This document shows, one piece after another, positions 24,932 to 34,323 of a stretch of 64,000 bases of DNA. The DNA comes from Tepidiformaceae bacterium (GTDB lineage: Bacteria; Chloroflexota; Dehalococcoidia; Tepidiformales; Tepidiformaceae). Under the pieces are notes generated by a model that did no database searches, was not told the DNA's origin, and saw only the letters and a program-made list of their open reading frames with translations. A program made the translations under genes and the position numbers. Where the stretch lies: NCBI GenBank assembly GCA_958295975.1, contig OY282446.1, positions 1,279,289 through 1,343,288 of the forward strand, in the 5' to 3' direction. How positions within the stretch are numbered: position 1 is the stretch's first letter; every line of letters begins with the position of its first letter.

Positions 24932-27412
24932 CTACGGCGCGGGCGCGCCCGTCGGCGTGGCCGTGGGCGCGGGAGTCGCCGTGGGCGTGGGCGTGGCCGC
25001 GGAGGAGGGCGTCGCGGCAGCGGTGGGGGTGGGCGTGACGCTTGCGTCCGCGCCATCCTCCTCCTCCCCGAAGCCGACGCGGGGGGAGAAGGTGACGGAG
25101 ACGTTGCGAGGCCCGTTCATGGTGACGGTGCAGGAGGCACTTGCGCCGCTGTGGGCGCAGTCGCCGCCCCACCGGATCTTGGAGTCGAAGGGGGAGGCCG
25201 TGATCGTGATGCTCGTGCCCGCCCACGGCCAGTAGGTCCTGGGAGCGGGCGAAACGGAGCCAGCGGCCCCAGCCAAACGGGTGACGCTGATCGTCAGCCG
25301 GTAGGTGGGACGGGGCGTGGCGGTTGGTGTGGGCGTGGCCGTCGGCGTGGGCGTGGGGCGGCTCATGAAGTTGGCCGTCAGCGTCAGATCGGTGGAGGCG
25401 ATCCGGGAATTGGATGAGTAGGTGATGCAGCCCTGCTCCCCCTCGACCTCGGATGTCCCCACTATGCCCAGGGAGGGGCTGAATCCGGTGAAGCAGAAGC
25501 CGCTGGAGGCGCGTGCCCAGTAGCGCACGCTGTGCCCGCAGCGTACGACGCCCCCGCCACCCGCGCTTCCGCCGGAGCCCGCGACGACACGCACCGTGCA
25601 GTACTGGACGGGTGTGGGCGTGGGCGGTGGGGCGACCTTGCGCGTGAAGGTGGCGGTGACGGTCTTGGCGGCGTTCATGGTGACCTTGCAGGTGTTGTCG
25701 GTGCTCACGGAGTCGCAGCCCGACCAGCTGCTGAAGGTGTGCGTGCTGCTGGCGGTCGCGGTGATCGAGATGGCGGTACCGGCGGCGAACGTGCCCGTGC
25801 AGCTGACCGTGGTGGTCGCGCTGGTCCGGCAGATGATGCTCCCACCGCTTCCCGGGCTGGCCGTCAGCTTGTGGGTGGTGCGCGCGTAGTTGGCCGTCAC
25901 GCTCACGGTGCTCGCCGTGGCCAGGGCGTGGCAGGGGCCCGTGCCCATCAACGCGCAGGGCGCGCCCCAGCCCGTGAAGACGTAGCCGCTGTTCGCCGGT
26001 GGGGCGCTCACCATCAGGTCTCCGCCGCATGTTCCTGTCTTGCTTACATTGCGGCTGGCTGCTGGTACCGCCGCGAGCGGGTTCAGAATGACATTGAGCG
26101 TGCAGGATGCGGGCGGCGCCGTCGCACCACCGACATTGACCGTGGCCCGGATGCTGGGGCCGTGCGGATGGGGTGTCGTCTGGTAGGCGTCCGTCTCCGA
26201 GACGACCGCGTAGATTCGGTAGCCACTCGGCTCCTGGCTGACCATGATGCTGCTCTCGTCCTCGTTGAGACTGGTTCTCAGCGCTCTCCACACCACTTCC
26301 CCTGTCACCGAATTGAGGTCGTAGCGGAAGACGCCAAAGCGCTTCTCCACGTGAATGCCGTCAGGCGGACCTTCCCATGCGAACTCCACATTGCCCGAAT
26401 TCCCCGAAGTGGAAGCGCTCTTGACGATACTCTTGTCAGCACTATGAGGGATGCGAACGTTGTCGGGTGCATCATCATCAGCGAGGTCCGTAGAACCGAG
26501 TACAGTGTCCGGTTTGTAGGCACGATCATAGGCAAAAATATCTGCGTCTGAAAAGATCGCATCAGGTAGAGTCTTTTCTGGAAGTCGGGCAAGAGAAGTG
26601 CGATATTTAATCGCAGTAATCGTCTCTTTTGCATCTGTAGACCTGGTGTACGTCAAAACACTGCAAGTGGCATGGTCCGCGTAAGGGAACATCAGTGAAG
26701 GGCCAGAGACAGCGCAAGTTTCAATAGCTGGTGCTATTTTTTCCAGCCCGAGATTACAGTCTCCGTGCCTATTTTCTGTATCCCCGTAGTGCGCCAGTCC
26801 TAGAACATGCCCGAGTTCATGGGCTATGGTTGCGACTAGGCCCTCGAAAAATGCTGCATGGGAAGTATGAGATGGCAAGTCAACAGACATTGGATATTCA
26901 GTCAAATCCTTGCCTATCTCGTCTCTAGGCCTGTGTTCTTCTTGAATGAGAATGGGAACCCTTCCCTTAACAGTGCATGCACCGTAGCCGTGAAATTTTT
27001 CCTCGGTGACTCGGGCACACGCTGTGGCTCCGGCAAAACAATTATACATATCTCCGTCGTAGTCCACACCATCTGCTCCAGCGGCAAGAATAATAATGCT
27101 GTGAATCTTGTCTTGAGGAATATCATCCTCATCATCGGGAAGTACACACGCTTCCCAAGTATTTGTAGTATCGCGCTCAAAAACCTTGACTTTCGTGTAT
27201 CCCTGCGTGTGCAGTGCAGTATTGATAATATTGATCGCGATATCAGTGGCCCTCGGGTAATGGCTGCACACCATAATCGTTTCACCGATGATCAGGTTCC
27301 GCGCAATGCGCCCCAAGAACGAGGAGTGGTCGGCGCTTGCGGGCTGCAGGCTGACGACAGCACCGATGACCAAGGCAGCGAGCACCAGCGTGCGCGTCCC
27401 CATCCGCATCAT
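24932..27412 (-). CDS. Secreted metzincin-type metallopeptidase with InlB-like repeats
   Basis: An 826-residue exported protein. A signal peptide (LVLAALVIGAVVSLQPASA) leads to a catalytic domain with the zinc motif HELGHVLGLAH plus downstream Asp and a likely Met-turn (SLMFPYADH). From about residue 430 there are four Cys-containing bacterial Ig-like/InlB B-repeat modules (for example GSGGSIICRTSATTTVSC, FSSWSGCDS, VTMNAAKTVTATF), then Thr/Pro-rich stalks to the end. The catalytic half is visibly AT-richer than the GC-rich repeat half. Its start overlaps the upstream LRR gene stop by four bases, so the protease and LRR protein are coupled. Probable role: extracellular protein or peptide cleavage. 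Confidence 0.8.
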   Translation of the reverse strand: MMRMGTRTLVLAALVIGAVVSLQPASADHSSFLGRIARNLIIGETIMVCSHYPRATDIAINIINTALHTQGYTKVKVFERDTTNTWEACVLPDDEDDIPQDKIHSIIILAAGADGVDYDGDMYNCFAGATACARVTEEKFHGYGACTVKGRVPILIQEEHRPRDEIGKDLTEYPMSVDLPSHTSHAAFFEGLVATIAHELGHVLGLAHYGDTENRHGDCNLGLEKIAPAIETCAVSGPSLMFPYADHATCSVLTYTRSTDAKETITAIKYRTSLARLPEKTLPDAIFSDADIFAYDRAYKPDTVLGSTDLADDDAPDNVRIPHSADKSIVKSASTSGNSGNVEFAWEGPPDGIHVEKRFGVFRYDLNSVTGEVVWRALRTSLNEDESSIMVSQEPSGYRIYAVVSETDAYQTTPHPHGPSIRATVNVGGATAPPASCTLNVILNPLAAVPAASRNVSKTGTCGGDLMVSAPPANSGYVFTGWGAPCALMGTGPCHALATASTVSVTANYARTTHKLTASPGSGGSIICRTSATTTVSCTGTFAAGTAISITATASSTHTFSSWSGCDSVSTDNTCKVTMNAAKTVTATFTRKVAPPPTPTPVQYCTVRVVAGSGGSAGGGGVVRCGHSVRYWARASSGFCFTGFSPSLGIVGTSEVEGEQGCITYSSNSRIASTDLTLTANFMSRPTPTPTATPTPTATPRPTYRLTISVTRLAGAAGSVSPAPRTYWPWAGTSITITASPFDSKIRWGGDCAHSGASASCTVTMNGPRNVSVTFSPRVGFGEEEDGADASVTPTPTAAATPSSAATPTPTATPAPTATPTGAPAP

Positions 27413-28818
27413 CGCGCAATCTCGACATGCGCGGACGCGACCACCTGGTCGATCAACGGCCCGTACTTCGCGGCGCGAGTATCGTTGGCGTAACAGCCCT
27501 CTCGCCCTCCACAGCGGATGGGATATCCATACTCATCGATGGCCTCTCCGTGAATTCTCTTGACAGGGTAGCCACGCCCACACTCCACGCCCGTCTCCAG
27601 ATCGAGACAGAACCAGAATCTGTTATCGTTCTCTCCTGTACCTGCCCCATTAAATATTATCCCCAGCCTCGTTGGACACGCTTCGGGAGTATCGCACAGA
27701 CTCCCGCCTCCCCCTATGCTGCGCGTCTCGATACGCAACCCGGAAGGCACCGTGAAAACGAAACCCTTGTCCTCTCCGATCATCTCGGCGAGGGAGACCT
27801 TGTAAGTGCCCGGCAAAATCGGCTCGTAAAAACCAATTCCGTCGTTCCCATCCCCGATTGTGGCAGCAATACACGTCGTCAGCCCCAAGACGGTGAGGTC
27901 GTGCGTCGTCGCCACCCACAGCGGCCCGGGGATGCAGCCCGTGAACGCATTGCCGCTGGACAGGGCAAGGTCGGTGAGTGCCGTGAGCGCCCCCGCCTGC
28001 GTAGGGATGGCCCCCGTCAGCGTGTTGTCCGACAGGTCCAGCGCCGTCAGCGCCGTCAGGTTCCCCAGCTGGGTTGGGATGGCCCCGCTCAGCGAGTTGT
28101 CCGACAGGTCCAGCGCCGTCAGCTTCGTCAGCGCCCCCAGCTGCGTGGGGATGGCCCCCGTCAGCGTGTTGTCGCCCAGGTCCAGCCGCGTCAGCTTCGT
28201 CAGCGCCCCCAGCTGCGTCGGGATGGCCCCCGTCAGCTCGCTCCCGCCCAGGTCCAGCGTCTCCAGCGCCGTCAGGTTCCCCAGCTGCGTCGGGATCACG
28301 CCGCGCAGGGTCCACTGCCGCGTGTAGTGCTCCGCATCCAGGAAGCGCTGCTGGCGCGCGCTGTACACCTTCGTGCTCTCCCGCGTGTCGCTGAAGTCCA
28401 GCCCCGTCACGCGCAGGGGCGTGCCCCCGAGCGTCACCGCATGCCAGTACCCGAGCGTGCTGCCCGCCGACCAGTTCAGCGGTGAGGCGCGGTCCCACCA
28501 GCTCGGCGTGTCGTAGTCGATCCAGCCGGAGACGCGCAGCGTGGACATGATCGCCAGCAGCGTGTCGCAGTCCGCCGCCAGCCCCGGGTTGGACGCGCGT
28601 GAGACGCCCAGCGTGCGGGCCGTGCACGTCGGCGGGTTCGCCGGCAGCGCGGTGGCGGGCGTTTCGGTCGTGGCCGTGGTGGTGGTCGTCTGCGCCGTCG
28701 CGCCGGGCGTGTCCCCGCGCTGCGTCACGCCGAGCGCCACGGCCAGCGCCAGCACCGCGGCCAACGCCGCCGCCAGCGCCCCCAGGCGCGCGCGCTTCCC
28801 CCGCATCGGTCCGGCCAT
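27409..28818 (-). CDS. Secreted leucine-rich-repeat protein with variable C-terminal domain
   Basis: About 469 residues. After MRGKRARLGALAAALAAVLALAVALG (signal or anchor) comes a Thr-rich linker and a Cys-capped N-terminal domain (DCDTLLAIMSTL, LNWSAGSTLGYWHAVTLGG). Five or six LRRs of the plant-like type follow (IPTQLGNLTALTALDLSDNTLTGA). The C-terminal third (GTYKVSLAEMI, GFVFTVPSGLRIE, to LIDQVVASAHVEI) is AT-richer and related to the ends of the LRR proteins at 37-39.7 kb. GGAGG decides ATG 28818. Translationally coupled to the metallopeptidase, so the LRR may bind the same surface target; inference only. Confidence 0.8.
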   Translation of the reverse strand: MAGPMRGKRARLGALAAALAAVLALAVALGVTQRGDTPGATAQTTTTTATTETPATALPANPPTCTARTLGVSRASNPGLAADCDTLLAIMSTLRVSGWIDYDTPSWWDRASPLNWSAGSTLGYWHAVTLGGTPLRVTGLDFSDTRESTKVYSARQQRFLDAEHYTRQWTLRGVIPTQLGNLTALETLDLGGSELTGAIPTQLGALTKLTRLDLGDNTLTGAIPTQLGALTKLTALDLSDNSLSGAIPTQLGNLTALTALDLSDNTLTGAIPTQAGALTALTDLALSSGNAFTGCIPGPLWVATTHDLTVLGLTTCIAATIGDGNDGIGFYEPILPGTYKVSLAEMIGEDKGFVFTVPSGLRIETRSIGGGGSLCDTPEACPTRLGIIFNGAGTGENDNRFWFCLDLETGVECGRGYPVKRIHGEAIDEYGYPIRCGGREGCYANDTRAAKYGPLIDQVVASAHVEIAR

Positions 28819-28869
28819 ACGGCCTCCTGCGGGCAGTGTGCGCCCCCGTTTCGGGGATTGCAAGCGCCG

Positions 28870-29820
28870 CTAGCCCTCTGCTAGGGCGAGGGCGACGGCG
28901 GCCGCGCCCAGCAGGCCCGCGTCCTCCCCCAGCTCGCTCACGCGCACGGGCGTGGCCGAGGCCGGGCCGTAGGCGCTCGCGGCCATGGCCTCCCGCAACG
29001 ACTCCAGCAGCGGTTCGCCCATGCCCAGCAGGCCGCCGGAGAGCGTCACCACGTCGGGGTTGAGCACGTTCACGAGGCTCGCCAGGCCCACGCCCAGCAG
29101 GTGGCCGCCGTTGCGAATCTCGGCCAGCGCCGCGGTCTCGCCGCGGGCGGCGGCGCGCGCGAGGTCCGCCGCTGCGGGCTCGCGGCCCGCGCAGAGTGCG
29201 GCGAGTACGGGGGCGGCGCCGGTTTCCAGCAGGCGTCTGGCGCGGCGCGCGAAGGCCACGCCGCCCGCCAGCGCCTCGAGGCAGCCGCGTGATCCGCAGG
29301 CGCAGACGGGCCCGGCGGCGTCGATGACGATGTGGCCGATCTCCCCGGCCAGCCCCGCCGCGCCGCGGTGGAGCCGCCCGTCGATGACGATGCCGCCGCC
29401 GATGCCGGTGCCCAGCGTGGCGTGGAGCACGTGGCGCGCGCCGCGGGCCGCGCCGAAGCGGTGTTCGCCCAGGGCCGCGGCGGAGGCGTCGTTCTCGATG
29501 GCGGCGGGCAGTCCCGTGCGCCCGGCCAGGGCCGCGCCCAGGGGCAGGTTGCGGAAGGAGGGGACGTTGGGCGAGACGAGCACCAGCCCGCGTTCGGCGT
29601 CGATCAGCCCGGCGGCGGCGATGCAGGCCGCGACGGGGGCCGCGGCGGCGCCCGCGCGGACGTCGGCGAGCAGCGCGTCCACGCTGGCCAGCGCCTCCTC
29701 CGCCGTGCCCGCGGCGGGGGTGGGGACCTCGCGGCGCGCGAGCACCTCGCCGCTATCGGCCACGAGCGCGGCGCGCAGGTTGGTGCCGCCGAAATCGCCC
29801 GCGATGACGGTGCGCGCCAT
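28870..29820 (-). CDS. ROK family sugar kinase
   Basis: A 316-residue kinase of the ROK family, most likely a glucokinase or N-acetyl-hexosamine kinase. The ATP-binding start is GDFGGTNLRAALVADSGEVL; further marks are ENDASAAALGEHRFGAARG, TLGTGIGGGIVIDGRLHRGAAGLAGEIGH and the ROK zinc-site pattern CACGSRGCLEAL. All catalytic elements are present. ATG 29820 follows TAGAGT by six bases. Only 27 bases separate it from the divergent F420 oxidoreductase start. Confidence 0.9.
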   Translation of the reverse strand: MARTVIAGDFGGTNLRAALVADSGEVLARREVPTPAAGTAEEALASVDALLADVRAGAAAAPVAACIAAAGLIDAERGLVLVSPNVPSFRNLPLGAALAGRTGLPAAIENDASAAALGEHRFGAARGARHVLHATLGTGIGGGIVIDGRLHRGAAGLAGEIGHIVIDAAGPVCACGSRGCLEALAGGVAFARRARRLLETGAAPVLAALCAGREPAAADLARAAARGETAALAEIRNGGHLLGVGLASLVNVLNPDVVTLSGGLLGMGEPLLESLREAMAASAYGPASATPVRVSELGEDAGLLGAAAVALALAEG

Positions 29821-29826
29821 GGCCGC

Positions 29827-29841
29827 ACTCTACGCTACGCT
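29827..29841. promoter_or_regulatory. Back-to-back -10 boxes between two divergent leaderless genes
   Basis: TAGAGT (29827-29832, minus) and TACGCT (29836-29841, plus) each end six bases before a start codon, ATG 29820 and ATG 29848. Both promoters must fit in and around a 27-base gap, so any -35 contacts would lie inside the opposite coding region. Confidence 0.45.
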
Positions 29842-29847
29842 GCGCGC

Positions 29848-30276
29848 ATGGAACCGTGGCAGGAGCGGCTGCTGGAGGAGGCGCGGTCGGGGGCGCTGGC
29901 CACCATCGCGCGCGACGGTCTGCCGCAGCTGGTGCCCGTCTGCTACGCGCTGGCGGAGGGGGCCGTGGCGGTGGCCATCGACGAGAAGCCGAAGCGGGGC
30001 GGGACGCTGGCGCGCGTGCGCAACGTGGCGCGCGACCCGCGTTTCGCCCTGCTCGTGGACCGCTACGAGGAGCGCTGGGAGCGGCTCGCGTGGGTGCGGC
30101 TGGAGGGCGCGGCGGAGACGCTGGCGCGTGGCGCGGAGTGGCCCGCCGCGCTCGCCGCCCTGCGCCGCCGCTATCCGCGCTACCGCGCCATGGCGCTCGA
30201 AACGCGCCCGCTCATGCGCCTGCGCCCGTCGCGCGTCGTGGGCTGGCGCTGGGCGGACGCTGGCGCTGGAGGCTGA
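29848..30276 (+). CDS. PPOX-class F420-dependent oxidoreductase (TIGR03668-like)
   Basis: A 142-residue split-barrel flavin/deazaflavin protein: LLEEARSGALATIARDGLPQLVPVCYALAEGAVAVAIDEKPKRG, RVRNVARDPRFALLVDRYEE and the C-terminal KP-like ALETRPLMRLRPSRVVGWRW. This matches the short PPOX-class F420 family. It would use reduced F420 on an unknown substrate and fits with cofC in the same window. ATG 29848 follows TACGCT by six bases. Confidence 0.83.
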   Translation: MEPWQERLLEEARSGALATIARDGLPQLVPVCYALAEGAVAVAIDEKPKRGGTLARVRNVARDPRFALLVDRYEERWERLAWVRLEGAAETLARGAEWPAALAALRRRYPRYRAMALETRPLMRLRPSRVVGWRWADAGAGG

Positions 30277-30307
30277 GGCTGGTATGATTGCGCCGAGAGG
30301 AGGGATC

Positions 30308-31342
30308 GTGCAGCAGCCGGTCGTCGCCATCGATCTGTTTTGCGGGGCGGGTGGGCTCTCGCGTGGTCTCCAGGATGGTGGCGTGCGCGTCGTCGCGGGA
30401 ATCGATGTCGATCCCGCCTGCAGGTATCCGTACGAAACGAACATCGGGGCCACCTTCGTTGAGGAAGACGTGACCGGCCTCTCGGCGAAGTCCGTGGAGG
30501 CGCTGTTTCCTGCGGACGGCGTCCGCGTGCTCGCGGGCTGTACCCCCTGCCAGCCGTTCTCGACCTATACGCGGACCAAGGGGGCACGGAAGGGCGAATG
30601 GGAACTGCTCGCCAAATTCGGAGAGCTGGTCGACAACATCAGGCCCGAAATCGTGACAATGGAAAATGTGCCGAGACTGGAGAGGCATCAGTCCTTCAGT
30701 GACTACACCAGGAAGCTGGAGGATGCCGGGTACCGTTGTAGCTTCCAGAAAGTTCGGTGCATCCAGTACGGTATTCCCCAGATGAGAGAACGGCTCGTGC
30801 TGCTGGCCTCTACTCTTGGCGTGATTGAACTACTTTCTCCGGAGAAACCAAACACCGTCACTGTCAGGGACGCAATCGGATATCTGCCGCCGATCAAGGC
30901 GGGAGAATCTTCTCCGGATGATTCCGTGCACAAGGCTAGCACGTTGGCAAGCCAGAACATGAAGCGTATCCGAAGGTCGAAGCCCGGAGGGACGTGGCGC
31001 GATTGGGAACCGGACCTTCGTGCGCCCTGTCACCGCAAGCAATCCGGCCAAACGTACCCGGGCGTCTATGGCCGGATGGAGTGGGATGCTCCAGCGCCAA
31101 CGATCACTACCCAGTTCCACGGTTACGGCAACGGACGCTTTGGCCATCCGGAACAACATCGTGCCATCTCGCTGCGCGAGGGTGCGCTCCTGCAGACATT
31201 CCCGGAGGATTACGCCTTCGTTCCCGAAGGTATGTCCGTCCCGGTCTCCTCGATTGCGCGCATGATCGGCAATGCGGTTCCCGTCAGGCTCGGAGAAGTG
31301 ATTGGGCGATCGATTATGGCTCATCTTAGGAATGTCCGATGA
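30308..31342 (+). CDS. DNA (cytosine-5-)-methyltransferase
   Basis: A 344-residue C5-cytosine methylase. Motif I is DLFCGAGGLS, motif IV GCTPCQPFS with the catalytic Cys81, motif VI MENVP (119-122), motif VIII QMRERL and motif X ARMIGNAVP. The gap between VIII and X is the target-recognition region; specificity is unknown. GAGGAGG lies four bases before GTG 30308, so that start is preferred over ATG 30284. The ATPase gene overlaps its stop (ATGA). Its second half is AT-richer than the surroundings, a sign of transfer as a cassette. Confidence 0.92.
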   Translation: MQQPVVAIDLFCGAGGLSRGLQDGGVRVVAGIDVDPACRYPYETNIGATFVEEDVTGLSAKSVEALFPADGVRVLAGCTPCQPFSTYTRTKGARKGEWELLAKFGELVDNIRPEIVTMENVPRLERHQSFSDYTRKLEDAGYRCSFQKVRCIQYGIPQMRERLVLLASTLGVIELLSPEKPNTVTVRDAIGYLPPIKAGESSPDDSVHKASTLASQNMKRIRRSKPGGTWRDWEPDLRAPCHRKQSGQTYPGVYGRMEWDAPAPTITTQFHGYGNGRFGHPEQHRAISLREGALLQTFPEDYAFVPEGMSVPVSSIARMIGNAVPVRLGEVIGRSIMAHLRNVR

Positions 31343-33336
31343 CTGATCCTGATCGCACGTACCGAATGACGCTGAGTCTTAATCTGCTGAATCACTTGGG
31401 CTTGAACTTGTACAGCAATGTTCCGGCTGTGCTCTCGGAGGTGGTTGCCAATGCGTGGGATGCCGATGCTGAAAAAGTGGAAATCGAAATCGATACTACC
31501 GGGAAGATCACTATTACTGATGATGGGCACGGAATGAGCGTGGAAGATGCGAACGAGAGGTATTTGTTGGTTGGGTATGAAAGGCGGAATCACGAGGGTC
31601 GCAGTGAGACCCCAAAGTTCAAGCGGAAGGTGATGGGGCGGAAAGGAATTGGGAAGCTTTCTCTGTTTTCCATCGCCGAGAATATTGAAGTTCACAGTGC
31701 CAAGGATGGAGAATTCCACGGGTTTATCTTGGAAAGCGATGCTATTAAGGAAATTATCAAAGAAGGAAAGGAAGAACAGTATCACCCCAAAGTGGTCTCG
31801 CCCAGTAACATTCAGATACGAAAAGGCACCAGGATCATACTCACAGATGTGAAGCGTCAACTTTATCGCTCGAGTGTGGCTCTGCGGCAAAGGCTTGCCC
31901 GGCGGTTCAGCGTTATTGGGCCAAACCATCAGTTCCGTGTTTTTTTGGATGAAAGGGAAATATTGCCGGAGGATCGAGGGTACCAAGACAAGATTCAGTA
32001 TATCTGGACGTTCGACGAGCGTGGAAACAAGATTCGCGAGAGCGCTAGGAATCTAGCCCGTGATGAAGAGCGCTATCCGGGATTGACTGTCAACGGTCAG
32101 GCTTTCAATATTGGCGGATGGATAGGAACTGCGCGGAAAGCAGGAGATCTAAAGCTAGAGAATGGGGAGAGTTTGAATGGAATTGTTATCTTGGTCCGCG
32201 GTAAGCTGGCTCAAGAGGATATCCTCGAAGAATTCTCGGAAGGAGGAGTGTACAGTAAGTACATCTTTGGTGAAATTCATGCAGATTTCCTTGACGAAGA
32301 TGATCAAGATGATATTGCAACCACCAGCCGACAGAAGATCTTCGAAGATGATCCGAGGTATATAGCTTTGCACAATAAGCTGCAGGGTGAGCTTAGGTAT
32401 ATTGGGAATCATTGGACCGATATCCGAAATGAAGAGGGAATGAAAGTCGCAGAGCAAAGTCAGGCAATAAGGAATTGGCTGCAAGGGCTGAATCCAGAAC
32501 ACCGGAAGATTGCACAGCGATTGTTTGGTAGAATCAATCAGCTACCGGTCGATAGTGATACTGAGAAAAGGCAGCTATTTATTGGGAATATTTTGGCTTT
32601 CGAGAGCCTCCGATTCCGTCATCTTACTGAGCAAATCGAAAAAATAGCCGATGACGACCTCACTGCACTGAGTCGAGTTTTTACCCAACTTGATGATCTT
32701 GAAGCAAGTGCCTATTACCAGATTATTCGTGATAGGCTTGATGTTATTAATAAACTCATTAACCTTGTGGATGATAATGCAAAGGAGAAGGCGATTCAGA
32801 CGCATTTGTTTAATCATCTCTGGCTGCTTGATCCTTCGTGGGAGCGAGCAACTTCTACCGAGATAATGGAGCGTCGCATTCGTTCGGCGCTCGATGCAGC
32901 ATCAAAGCCATTTACCGAGGATGAACTTTACCGTCTTGATATCTACTATATGACAACCGGTGGGAAGCATGTGATTATTGAATTAAAGCGAGCTGGGCGT
33001 GCCTTGCGGACAGAAGATTTGATTTCTCAAATTAGCAAGTACCACGGTGAAGTTTCTAAGGTACTAACCGAAGCTGACCGTCAGAATGAAAGGGTGGAGT
33101 TTGTTTGTGTGGTAGGGCGACAACTGCAAGACTGGTCAAATCCTGGAGGAAGGGAACGGTCTGACAATACACTTGATGGCCAAAATGCCCGCGTTGTCAT
33201 GTATGATCATCTGATTGATAATGCACAAGCTGCTTATCGGGATTATCTGAGCAAGCAGAAGGAAACAGAAAGACTGTCTAAATTGCTCACCGATATTTCC
33301 GAAGAGGATTTCAAAACCTTGAGTCCGGACTCGTAG
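31339..33336 (+). CDS. MORC/MutL-type GHKL ATPase with C-terminal nuclease domain
   Basis: A 665-residue protein coupled to the upstream cytosine methylase. The GHKL ATPase shows the N-box EVVANAWDADA (34-44), G1 DDGHGM (61-66) and G2 GRKGIGK (100-106). A long S5-like and helical middle follows. Near the C-terminus RLDIYYM ... VIIELK (Asp534, Glu548, Lys550) looks like a PD-(D/E)xK nuclease core. Iyer and colleagues (2008) described MutL/MORC-like ATPases fused to or next to nucleases in restriction-modification loci, which fits. It is the most AT-rich gene of the window. Probable role: ATP-driven restriction of DNA lacking the partner methylation. Confidence 0.82.
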   Translation: MTDPDRTYRMTLSLNLLNHLGLNLYSNVPAVLSEVVANAWDADAEKVEIEIDTTGKITITDDGHGMSVEDANERYLLVGYERRNHEGRSETPKFKRKVMGRKGIGKLSLFSIAENIEVHSAKDGEFHGFILESDAIKEIIKEGKEEQYHPKVVSPSNIQIRKGTRIILTDVKRQLYRSSVALRQRLARRFSVIGPNHQFRVFLDEREILPEDRGYQDKIQYIWTFDERGNKIRESARNLARDEERYPGLTVNGQAFNIGGWIGTARKAGDLKLENGESLNGIVILVRGKLAQEDILEEFSEGGVYSKYIFGEIHADFLDEDDQDDIATTSRQKIFEDDPRYIALHNKLQGELRYIGNHWTDIRNEEGMKVAEQSQAIRNWLQGLNPEHRKIAQRLFGRINQLPVDSDTEKRQLFIGNILAFESLRFRHLTEQIEKIADDDLTALSRVFTQLDDLEASAYYQIIRDRLDVINKLINLVDDNAKEKAIQTHLFNHLWLLDPSWERATSTEIMERRIRSALDAASKPFTEDELYRLDIYYMTTGGKHVIIELKRAGRALRTEDLISQISKYHGEVSKVLTEADRQNERVEFVCVVGRQLQDWSNPGGRERSDNTLDGQNARVVMYDHLIDNAQAAYRDYLSKQKETERLSKLLTDISEEDFKTLSPDS

Positions 33337-34296
33337 ATGCGCACCGGCCTGATGATCGAGGGGCAGAACGGCCTCAGCTGGGAGCGCTGGCTCCACGTCG
33401 CCGCGCTCGCCGACCGCCTCGGCTTCCACTCGCTCTTCCGCTCCGACCACTACTTCACGGGCGAGCGGCGCATGGCCTCGCTCGACCCGTGGCTCACCTT
33501 CGCGGCCATCGCGCGCGAACCCCACGGCTACCGCTTCGGCGCGCTGGTCACGCCGATCACCTTCCGCCGCCCCGTGAACGACGCGCGCATGGCCGCGCAG
33601 GTCGACCTGCTCAGCGGCGGGCGCTTCGTGATGGGACTGGGCGCGGGCTGGAACGAGGCCGAGCACCGCGCCCACGGCATCCCCTTCCCGCCGCTGAAGG
33701 AGCGCTTCGACCGGCTCGACGAGGCCGTGCGGCTCATGCGCGCGCTGTGGACGGAATCGCCCGCCGACTTCGCCGGGCGCCACTACCGGCTGGACGGGGC
33801 GGACGGGCTGCCGAAGCCCGCGCGGGGCCGCCCGCCCGTGCTCATCGGGGGCGCGGGCGAGCGCCGCACGCTGCGCATCGCCGCCGAACATGCGGACGAG
33901 TGGAACTGCGTGACCGTGACCGAGCCGGAGGGCTACGCGCGCAAGGTCGCCGCGCTTGAACGCCACTGCGAGGCCGTCGGGCGCGACCCCGCCGCCATCG
34001 CGCGCTCGATGATGGTCTTCGCGCTGGTCGCGCCCAACGAGCGCGCGCTGGCCGCCGTCACGGCCAAAACGATGGCGCACTTCGGGCTCGACGCGGACGC
34101 CGACCCGCGCGTCTTCCGCTCGCGCATGGAGGGCCGCGGCCTCCTCAGCGGGACCACGGACGAGGTGGTGGCGAAGCTGGGCGCGCTGGAGGAGATGGGG
34201 CTGGAGGAGATGGTGTTCCAGCACCTCGACTTCGACTCCGACGAGCTGCCGGAGTACCTGGCCGCCGAGATCGCGCCGCGCGCCGCCGCCCTCTAA
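33337..34296 (+). CDS. LLM-class F420-dependent oxidoreductase
   Basis: A 319-residue luciferase-like TIM-barrel enzyme of the F420-using type (TIGR03560-like). Blocks are GLMIEGQNGLSWERWLHVAALADRLGFHSLFRSDHY, GALVTPITFRRPVNDARMAAQVDLLSGGRFVMGLGAGWNEAEH and PPVLIGGAGERRTLRIAAEHADEWN. Substrate unknown. ATG 33337 abuts the stop of the AT-rich ATPase gene with no gap, and base composition changes sharply there, marking the right edge of the restriction cassette. Confidence 0.87.
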   Translation: MRTGLMIEGQNGLSWERWLHVAALADRLGFHSLFRSDHYFTGERRMASLDPWLTFAAIAREPHGYRFGALVTPITFRRPVNDARMAAQVDLLSGGRFVMGLGAGWNEAEHRAHGIPFPPLKERFDRLDEAVRLMRALWTESPADFAGRHYRLDGADGLPKPARGRPPVLIGGAGERRTLRIAAEHADEWNCVTVTEPEGYARKVAALERHCEAVGRDPAAIARSMMVFALVAPNERALAAVTAKTMAHFGLDADADPRVFRSRMEGRGLLSGTTDEVVAKLGALEEMGLEEMVFQHLDFDSDELPEYLAAEIAPRAAAL

Positions 34297-34323
34297 GCCG
34301 CGTCCGCCCGCCGCCTGTTCCGC

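Noticed and set aside
32000-33300. A stand-alone histidine kinase
   Set aside because: The ATPase has the GHKL nucleotide motifs of MutL/MORC but no phospho-acceptor H-box or membrane sensor, and its partner is a DNA methylase.
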